Positions 1 through 3,940 of a DNA stretch of 6,420 bases are shown here, in pieces. Below the pieces are notes generated by a model. It did not search any database. It was given only the letters and a program-made list of their open reading frames with translations, and was not told where the DNA came from. The stretch is from NCBI GenBank assembly GCA_009923895.1, contig RFSP01000113.1:1-6420 (forward strand). The letters run 5' to 3'. Origin of the DNA: Betaproteobacteria bacterium (lineage in GTDB: Bacteria > Pseudomonadota > Gammaproteobacteria > Burkholderiales > Burkholderiaceae_C). How positions within the stretch are numbered: position 1 is the stretch's first letter; every line of letters starts with the position of its first letter. A program made the position numbers and the translations under genes.

Positions 1-23
1 TCGCGCGGGGGGGCCTTTCCAGG

Positions 24-1661
24 TCAACCCGCCGCGAAGCTGTCGCTGCGCGCGCCCGGCCAGTGGGTGGCAAATACCTCGCTGGGCCAGTGGCTGCGGC
101 CTTGCGCCGCCTCGAGCAAGGCACCCGGCGCCACAAACACCAACTCCCTGGACAAAGGCTGCACGCCCTGGTCGGCGCTGCGCCGCATGATGTGTGCGGC
201 CGTGATGTCGTTGGGATGGTTCAGCCCCGCGGCTTGCACCAGCTCTTTCAAGGCCTCCAGTGTGTGCTCATGAAAGCGGGCCACCCGCTCGAGTTTGTCG
301 GGCACATACAAAGCTTTTTGCCGCTCACTGTCTTGGGTGGCCACGCCCGTGGGGCAGCGGTCGGTGTGGCAGTGCAGCGATTGGATACAACCCAACGCGA
401 ACATAAAGCCGCGAGCCGCATTGCACCAGTCGGCCCCCAGCGCCATGGCGCGCGCGATGTCAAAAGCGCTCACCATCTTGCCCGCGCATCCGATCTTGAT
501 GCGATCGCGAAGGTTCAAACCGACCAAGGTGTTGTGCACCAGCAGCAAACCTTCTTGCAGGGGTGAGCCGATGTGGTCGGTGAACTCCAGCGGCGCCGCA
601 CCGGTGCCACCTTCGGCCCCGTCCACCACGATGAAGTCAGGCAGGATCTGGGTCTCCACCATGGCCTTGGCCATGCCAAACCACTCCCAGGGATGGCCGA
701 TGCACAGCTTGAAGCCCGTGGGCTTTCCGCCGGAGAGCTCGCGCAATTGCTCTACAAATTGCAGCAGCTCTTTGGGCGTTGAGAACGCGCTGTGCCTGGC
801 GGGGCTGATGCAATCCACCCCCACCGGCACACCCCGTGCCGCAGCAATCTCGGCCGACACCTTGGGGCCCGGCAGCACCCCCCCGTGTCCGGGCTTGGCC
901 CCTTGACTGAGTTTGATCTCAATCATCTTCACTTGGGGGTCTTGCGCGTTGATGCGGAACTTCTCGGCACTGAAGGTGCCGTCGTCATTGCGGCAGCCAA
1001 AGTAGCCCGACCCAATCTCCCACACCAGATCACCGCCATGCACCCGGTGGTGCTGGCTGATGGAGCCTTCGCCCGTGTCGTGATAGAACCCGCCGCGTTT
1101 GGCGCCGCCGTTCAAGGCCAAGATGGCGTTGGCGCTGAGCGCGCCAAAACTCATGGCCGAGATGTTGAAGACACTGGCCGAATACGGTTGGGCCCGATGC
1201 GCGCCCACGCTCACGCGAAAGTCACTGCGCTCCAAAACCGTGGGGCACACCGAATGATTGATCCACTCATAGCCCTGCGCGGACACGTCCAGTTGCGTCC
1301 CAAAGGGCCGCTTGTCCGATTGGCCTTTGGCCCGTTGGTACACCAGCGAGCGTTGCTGCCGAGAAAACGGGGCCGCTTCGCCATCGGACTCCAAAAAGTA
1401 CTGTCGGATCTCGGGCCGCACGTACTCCATCAAGAAACGAATGTGGCCAATGACGGGGTAATTTCGCAAAATGGCGTGATGGGATTGGCGCCGGTCGCGC
1501 CACCCCAACACCGCAATGGCCAGGCCCAACAGCGCCGCCCATCCACCGTGTCCGGTGACCGCCCAAATGAACGACCACCACAAACCCCACAGCGTGCCCA
1601 AGATCCACACGGCATACCGCACGGGGACTTCTCGGTCCAGTCTTTCAATCCATTGGCGCAT
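24..1661 (-). CDS. FMN-binding glutamate synthase family protein, membrane-anchored, synthase domain only
   Basis: The 545-residue protein matches the central FMN and iron-sulfur synthase domain of glutamate synthase (GltB/GltS). Two hydrophobic segments at about residues 16-35 and 40-54 should anchor it in the inner membrane, with the basic WRDRR stretch after them suggesting a cytoplasmic catalytic domain. FMN-site motifs are visible: SAMSFGALS (168-176), DTGEGS (195-200), KPGHGG (256-261) and DGAEGGTGAAP (347-357). Cysteines 425, 431 and 436 have the CX5CX4C spacing of the GOGAT [3Fe-4S] cluster. The N-terminal glutamine amidotransferase domain and the C-terminal GXGXG helix of full GltB are absent, so it cannot take ammonia from glutamine by itself. 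Proteins of this form, such as Bacillus YerD, are annotated as glutamate synthase-like, but to my knowledge their reaction is not settled. The ATG at 1661 is preferred over an in-frame TTG at 1679 because a perfect AGGAGG lies 5 nt before it and inside the longer reading. It is transcribed divergently from metX. The family call is firm; the physiological role is unknown. Confidence 0.93.
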   Translation of the reverse strand: MRQWIERLDREVPVRYAVWILGTLWGLWWSFIWAVTGHGGWAALLGLAIAVLGWRDRRQSHHAILRNYPVIGHIRFLMEYVRPEIRQYFLESDGEAAPFSRQQRSLVYQRAKGQSDKRPFGTQLDVSAQGYEWINHSVCPTVLERSDFRVSVGAHRAQPYSASVFNISAMSFGALSANAILALNGGAKRGGFYHDTGEGSISQHHRVHGGDLVWEIGSGYFGCRNDDGTFSAEKFRINAQDPQVKMIEIKLSQGAKPGHGGVLPGPKVSAEIAAARGVPVGVDCISPARHSAFSTPKELLQFVEQLRELSGGKPTGFKLCIGHPWEWFGMAKAMVETQILPDFIVVDGAEGGTGAAPLEFTDHIGSPLQEGLLLVHNTLVGLNLRDRIKIGCAGKMVSAFDIARAMALGADWCNAARGFMFALGCIQSLHCHTDRCPTGVATQDSERQKALYVPDKLERVARFHEHTLEALKELVQAAGLNHPNDITAAHIMRRSADQGVQPLSRELVFVAPGALLEAAQGRSHWPSEVFATHWPGARSDSFAAG

Positions 1662-1666
1662 GGTTG

Positions 1667-1672
1667 CCTCCT
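1667..1672 (-). promoter_or_regulatory. Shine-Dalgarno of the glutamate synthase-like gene
   Basis: On the minus strand the sequence AGGAGG is followed by the 5-nt spacer CAACC and then ATG (1661-1659). This perfect match at ideal distance decides the start. The reading that begins six codons upstream at a TTG would place the site inside the coding sequence and has no comparable site of its own. Confidence 0.85.
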
Positions 1673-1717
1673 GTTTCAACCTATCCTAGGGGCGTGACGG
1701 ATGATTGGGGGACGGGG

Positions 1718-1745
1718 TTTTTCCGGGCTGTGCAGCACTCATAAT
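1718..1745 (+). promoter_or_regulatory. Weak sigma-70-like promoter candidate for metX-metW
   Basis: CATAAT at 1740-1745 matches the TATAAT -10 box at five of six positions. A T-rich stretch (TTTTTC, 1718-1723) lies 16 nt upstream but is a poor -35 box. If the -10 is used, transcription would begin around 1751-1754, directly before the metX ATG at 1755, leaving almost no leader. The full intergenic stretch between the two divergent start codons is only 93 bp, so both promoters must lie here unless they reach into the genes. I found no convincing -10/-35 pair for the leftward gene and no room for a SAM or SAH riboswitch after this -10. Confidence 0.3.
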
Positions 1746-1754
1746 TCGCCTGTC

Positions 1755-2945
1755 ATGACACTTCAGCGTTCCGTCGGCCCCGTCACGCCCCAGGCGATGC
1801 ATTTCAGTGAGCCCTTGCCTTTGCAAAGCGGGGCCTCGCTGATGGACTATTCGCTCACCTACGAGACCTATGGCACTTTGAATGCGCAGCGCAGCAATGC
1901 CGTGTTGGTGTGCCACGCACTCAATGCGAGCCACCACGTGGCCGGCACCTACGCCGGCCAGGCCCGCAGCGAAGGCTGGTGGGACAACCTGGTCGGGCCG
2001 GGCAAGCCGCTGGACACGAACCGATTCTTTGTCATCGGCATCAACAACCCGGGGTCATGCTTTGGCTCCACGGGGCCCATGCATCTCAACCCCGCCACGG
2101 GGCGGCCCTATGGTGCCGACTTCCCTGTGGTGACGGTCGAAGATTGGGTGGATGCCCAAGAGCGTCTCATCACCCGTTTGGGCATAGAACAACTGGCCGC
2201 CGTGGTCGGCGGCAGCTTGGGCGGCATGCAAGCCCTGGCCTGGACGTTGCGGCACCCCAAGCGTCTGCGCCACTGCGTGGCCATTGCCACCGCCCCCAAC
2301 TTGTCGGCGCAAAACATCGCCTTCAATGAAGTGGCGCGCCGCGCCATCATCACCGACCCCGACTTTCACGGAGGGCATTTCTATGCCCATGGGGTGGTGC
2401 CCAAGCGCGGCTTGCGCGTGGCGCGCATGATCGGCCACATCACCTACCTCTCAGACGATTCCATGGAGGCCAAGTTCGGCCGACGTGTTCAAGGTGAAGG
2501 CGCCGCAGCTGACGCACAAGGCCTGGCACAGGCCGTGGCCGACTACGCCTACAGCACGCAAGAGGTGGAGTTTCAGATTGAGAGTTACTTGCGCTACCAG
2601 GGTGACAAGTTCAGCGAGTACTTTGACGCCAACACCTACTTGCTGATCACGCGGGCGCTGGATTACTTTGACCCCGCCCGCGCCCATGGTGGCGATTTGT
2701 CGCGCGCGTTTGCGCATGCCCGTGATGTGCGTTTCTTGATGGTGAGCTTCACCACCGACTGGCGCTTTTCCCCCGCGCGTTCGCGCGAGATCGTCAAAGC
2801 CTTGGTGGACAACCGCATCGAGGTGAGCTACGCCGAGATCGATGCCCCGCACGGCCACGATGCATTTTTGCTGGACGATCCACGCTATCACGGTGTGTTG
2901 CGCGCCACTTTCGACGGCATGTTGAAGGAGGGGCCCCGTGTCTGA
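1755..2945 (+). CDS. metX: Homoserine O-acyltransferase MetX (probably O-succinyltransferase)
   Basis: MetX is a cytoplasmic alpha/beta-hydrolase-fold enzyme that activates L-homoserine by acylating its hydroxyl group, the first committed step of methionine synthesis. The 396-residue length is normal. Family signatures are all present: LVCHALNASHHVAG (51-64), the NNPGSCFGSTGP block (97-108), the nucleophile elbow GGSLGG with Ser154, Asp335 in TTDWRF (333-338), and His368 in PHGHDAF (365-371). The catalytic Ser-Asp-His triad is therefore intact. Many betaproteobacterial MetX proteins have been reassigned from acetyl-CoA to succinyl-CoA use, and Arg337 after Asp335-Trp336, where I recall acetyltransferases often carrying leucine, fits that group. 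This specificity is inference. The start at 1755 gives the usual N-terminus ending in TPQAMHFSEPLPLQSG; an upstream in-frame start at 1701 would add 18 atypical residues. No clear Shine-Dalgarno precedes 1755. The last 8 bases overlap metW, so the two are co-transcribed. Confidence 0.96.
   Translation: MTLQRSVGPVTPQAMHFSEPLPLQSGASLMDYSLTYETYGTLNAQRSNAVLVCHALNASHHVAGTYAGQARSEGWWDNLVGPGKPLDTNRFFVIGINNPGSCFGSTGPMHLNPATGRPYGADFPVVTVEDWVDAQERLITRLGIEQLAAVVGGSLGGMQALAWTLRHPKRLRHCVAIATAPNLSAQNIAFNEVARRAIITDPDFHGGHFYAHGVVPKRGLRVARMIGHITYLSDDSMEAKFGRRVQGEGAAADAQGLAQAVADYAYSTQEVEFQIESYLRYQGDKFSEYFDANTYLLITRALDYFDPARAHGGDLSRAFAHARDVRFLMVSFTTDWRFSPARSREIVKALVDNRIEVSYAEIDAPHGHDAFLLDDPRYHGVLRATFDGMLKEGPRV
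2925..2933 (+). promoter_or_regulatory. Shine-Dalgarno of metW inside the end of metX
   Basis: AAGGAGGGG lies in the last codons of metX. Its AGGAGG core ends 6 nt before the metW GTG at 2938. It supports the GTG as the real metW start and implies that ribosomes finishing metX can reinitiate on metW at once. Confidence 0.75.
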
Positions 2946-3522
2946 ACGCAGCGACCTCGAGGTGATTGCCAATTTGGTCCCCCACGGCTCGCGGGTGTTG
3001 GACTTGGGTTGCGGCACGGGAGAGCTGCTGGCCCACTTGCGCGACCACAAAGGCTGCACCGGCTATGGGGTGGAAATTGCCGACGCCAACATTCCGGCGT
3101 GCGTGGCGCGTGGCGTGAACGTGATTCAACTCAATCTTGAAGAGGGCCTGGCCCTGTTCGATGATCACAGCTTTGATGTGGTCTTGCAGCTCGACACGCT
3201 GCAGCACCTGCGCAACACGCAAAAGATGCTGCAAGAAACCGCGCGCGTGGGCCGCATCGGCATTGTGAGCTTTCCCAATTTTGCGCACTGGCCCAATCGC
3301 TTGCGCGTGGCCACCGGTCGCATGCCCGTCACCAAAGCCATGCCCTACGAGTGGTACGACACACCCAATATGCGCTTTGGCACCTTGGCCGATTTTGAGG
3401 TCCTGGCCCGCAAGACAGGCCTCAAGGTGACCGACCGATTCGGCCTGCAAGACGGCCAAGTGGTGCGCCGCTGGCCCAATCTGCTGGCCAGCGTGGCGGT
3501 CTTTAAGTTCGAGCGCGGCTAA
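2938..3522 (+). CDS. metW: MetW, methyltransferase-fold methionine biosynthesis protein
   Basis: The 194-residue protein has the class I SAM-dependent methyltransferase fold. Motif I is VLDLGCGTG (20-28), followed by an acidic residue at the end of strand 2 in GVEI (Glu46). FDVVLQLDTLQHL (79-91) is the motif IV region, and SFPNFAHWPNRL (111-122) is the hallmark block of the MetW family. MetW is usually encoded with metX in proteobacteria and Leptospira. Genetic work in pseudomonads ties it to the homoserine acylation step, where it is thought to support or activate MetX rather than methylate a known metabolite. Translation starts at GTG, overlaps metX by 8 nt and has its own strong ribosome binding site, which fits production of the two proteins in a set ratio. 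Length and motifs are normal. The gene converges on pulA across the repeat-rich spacer. Confidence 0.95.
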   Translation: MSERSDLEVIANLVPHGSRVLDLGCGTGELLAHLRDHKGCTGYGVEIADANIPACVARGVNVIQLNLEEGLALFDDHSFDVVLQLDTLQHLRNTQKMLQETARVGRIGIVSFPNFAHWPNRLRVATGRMPVTKAMPYEWYDTPNMRFGTLADFEVLARKTGLKVTDRFGLQDGQVVRRWPNLLASVAVFKFERG

Positions 3523-3536
3523 AGCCTGAACTGGCC

Positions 3537-3623
3537 GTCATGGCCGGGTGCACGGTGGCGCCGCTGTCATTGCGGATTGCACAATGGTGCAGTTGTCATT
3601 GCGGGTTGCACGATGGCGCAGCT
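3537..3623 (+). repeat. Three tandem 29-bp repeats leading into a REP-like palindrome
   Basis: Three direct units occupy 3537-3565, 3566-3594 and 3595-3623 with no spacers. Units 2 and 3 agree at 25 of 29 positions, and all four differences are transitions; unit 1 agrees with unit 3 at 24 of 29. Each later unit begins GTCATTGCG, and the same 9-mer starts the palindrome at 3624, so the 29-bp phase continues into that element. Unit 2 can form a stem ATTGCAC/GTGCAGT around an AATG loop. In unit 3 the outer A-T pair of that stem is replaced by G-C, but another pair is lost, so stem conservation is only suggestive. There are no variable spacers, so this is not a CRISPR array. The units lie just after the metW stop. 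Confidence 0.8.
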
Positions 3624-3660
3624 GTCATTGCGAGGCCCGCAGGGCCGTGGCAATCTTTCC
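3624..3660 (+). repeat. REP-like palindromic repeat
   Basis: The sequence is an interrupted palindrome. ATTGC (3627-3631) pairs with GCAAT (3650-3654) and GGCCC (3634-3638) pairs with GGGCC (3642-3646) across a GCA loop, with GA opposite GTG as an internal loop. From memory, the outer form TCATTGCGAGG...GGCAATC is a common intergenic repeat in Burkholderiales genomes, and similar ATTGCGAG repeats occur in many bacteria. Such elements are noncoding and are often placed between convergent genes, where they may help end or stabilise transcripts. Copy number in this genome cannot be seen from the window. Confidence 0.7.
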
Positions 3661-3710
3661 GGCCTGCCCGCCCCCGCTGCGCGCCCCGGCCTGGGGCTCA
3701 TGCCGCGCAG

Positions 3711-3737
3711 GTGGCGCTTCAATGCTTGAAGCGCCAC
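3711..3737. repeat. Perfect 12-bp hairpin, possible T-less terminator
   Basis: GTGGCGCTTCAA (3711-3722) and TTGAAGCGCCAC (3726-3737) form a perfect 12-bp stem with a 3-nt TGC loop. It reads almost the same from both strands and so could act on transcripts from metW or from pulA. No T-run follows on either strand, so it does not qualify as a standard Rho-independent terminator; RNA 3'-end protection or Rho-assisted termination is possible. Confidence 0.7.
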
Positions 3738-3758
3738 TTCCCTGCGATGCTCGGTTCA

Positions 3759-3855
3759 CTCAGGTGACTGCGGAACTCGCCCGCTCCAATGGTGCCCATT
3801 GAAGCGGGCTCAGACACCCGCAGTCACCGGCGGGCTGTGCCCGCCGGGACCTGAG
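3759..3855. repeat. Nested compound hairpin, 11-bp outer and 14-position inner stem plus adjoining 9-bp hairpin
   Basis: GGTGACTGCGG (3763-3773) pairs perfectly with CCGCAGTCACC (3818-3828). Inside it, 3779-3792 pairs with 3796-3809 around a TGC loop with one non-Watson-Crick position (C3786 opposite A3802). On the minus strand that position is a U-G wobble, so RNA in the pulA direction pairs fully. Immediately downstream CCGGCGGGC (3827-3835) and GCCCGCCGG (3839-3847) form a 9-bp hairpin that shares two bases with the outer stem. CTCAGGT (3759-3765) can pair with ACCTGAG (3849-3855) and close the whole group, competing with the outer stem for GGT. The alternatives resemble a switchable or multibranched fold, but no ligand or function can be read from the sequence. 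Confidence 0.75.
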
Positions 3856-3940
3856 CGCCCCTGCGCTTCTCGGCTGCGCAGAAATCGCCCCAGGCCGGGG
3901 CGCGCAGCGGGGGCTGCGTGTTGGCGAATCGCCTGGCCCC

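Larger units (their letters stand above)
3670..3914. repeat. 245-bp palindromic block bounded by perfect 28-bp inverted repeats
   Basis: Bases 3670-3697 and 3887-3914 are exact reverse complements over all 28 positions; the left arm begins GCCCCCGCTGCGCGCCCC. The enclosed 189 bp hold further hairpins, described separately: 3711-3737, 3763-3828, 3827-3847 and a short one at 3861-3881 (CTGCGC/GCGCAG). Each arm also contains its own small hairpin, GCCCC-GGCCT-GGGGC at 3683-3697 in the left arm. No transposase gene and no clear target-site duplication flank the arms. It could be a nonautonomous MITE-like or compound REP element, a structured transcript end shared by metW and pulA, or a remnant of both. 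The inverted repeat is directly visible; its function is unknown. Confidence 0.85.

Noticed and set aside
792..1697. Long plus-strand ORF of 301 codons, and another at 63-566
   Set aside because: Both lie antisense to the glutamate synthase-like gene, whose motifs are complete. Long antisense frames are expected in GC-rich coding DNA, and the translations show no recognisable domain.
1662..1754. SAM or SAH riboswitch upstream of metX
   Set aside because: The whole spacer is 93 bp and shared by divergent genes, and I see no conserved riboswitch core.
2451..3459. Overlapping minus-strand ORFs opposite metX and metW (2451-3059, 2794-3459)
   Set aside because: They are shadows of well-supported plus-strand genes and have no family-like features or ribosome binding sites.
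3531..3547. Rho-independent terminator of metW
   Set aside because: A short stem (CTGGCC/GGCCGG with a wobble) follows the stop codon but has no T-run, and it overlaps the first tandem unit.
3537..3654. CRISPR array
   Set aside because: The 29-bp units abut directly with no variable spacers, and no cas genes are present.
3548..3802. Plus-strand ORF across the tandem repeats and palindromes (84 codons, GTG start)
   Set aside because: It is made of repeat and hairpin sequence, lacks a ribosome binding site and has a low-complexity translation. Treated as noncoding.
3670..3914. Insertion sequence
   Set aside because: It has inverted repeats but no transposase frame and no clear target duplication, so only a nonautonomous element remains possible.
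3923..3933. Terminator after pulA at GGCGAATCGCC
   Set aside because: The stem is only 4-5 bp with a tiny loop and no T-run on the minus strand.
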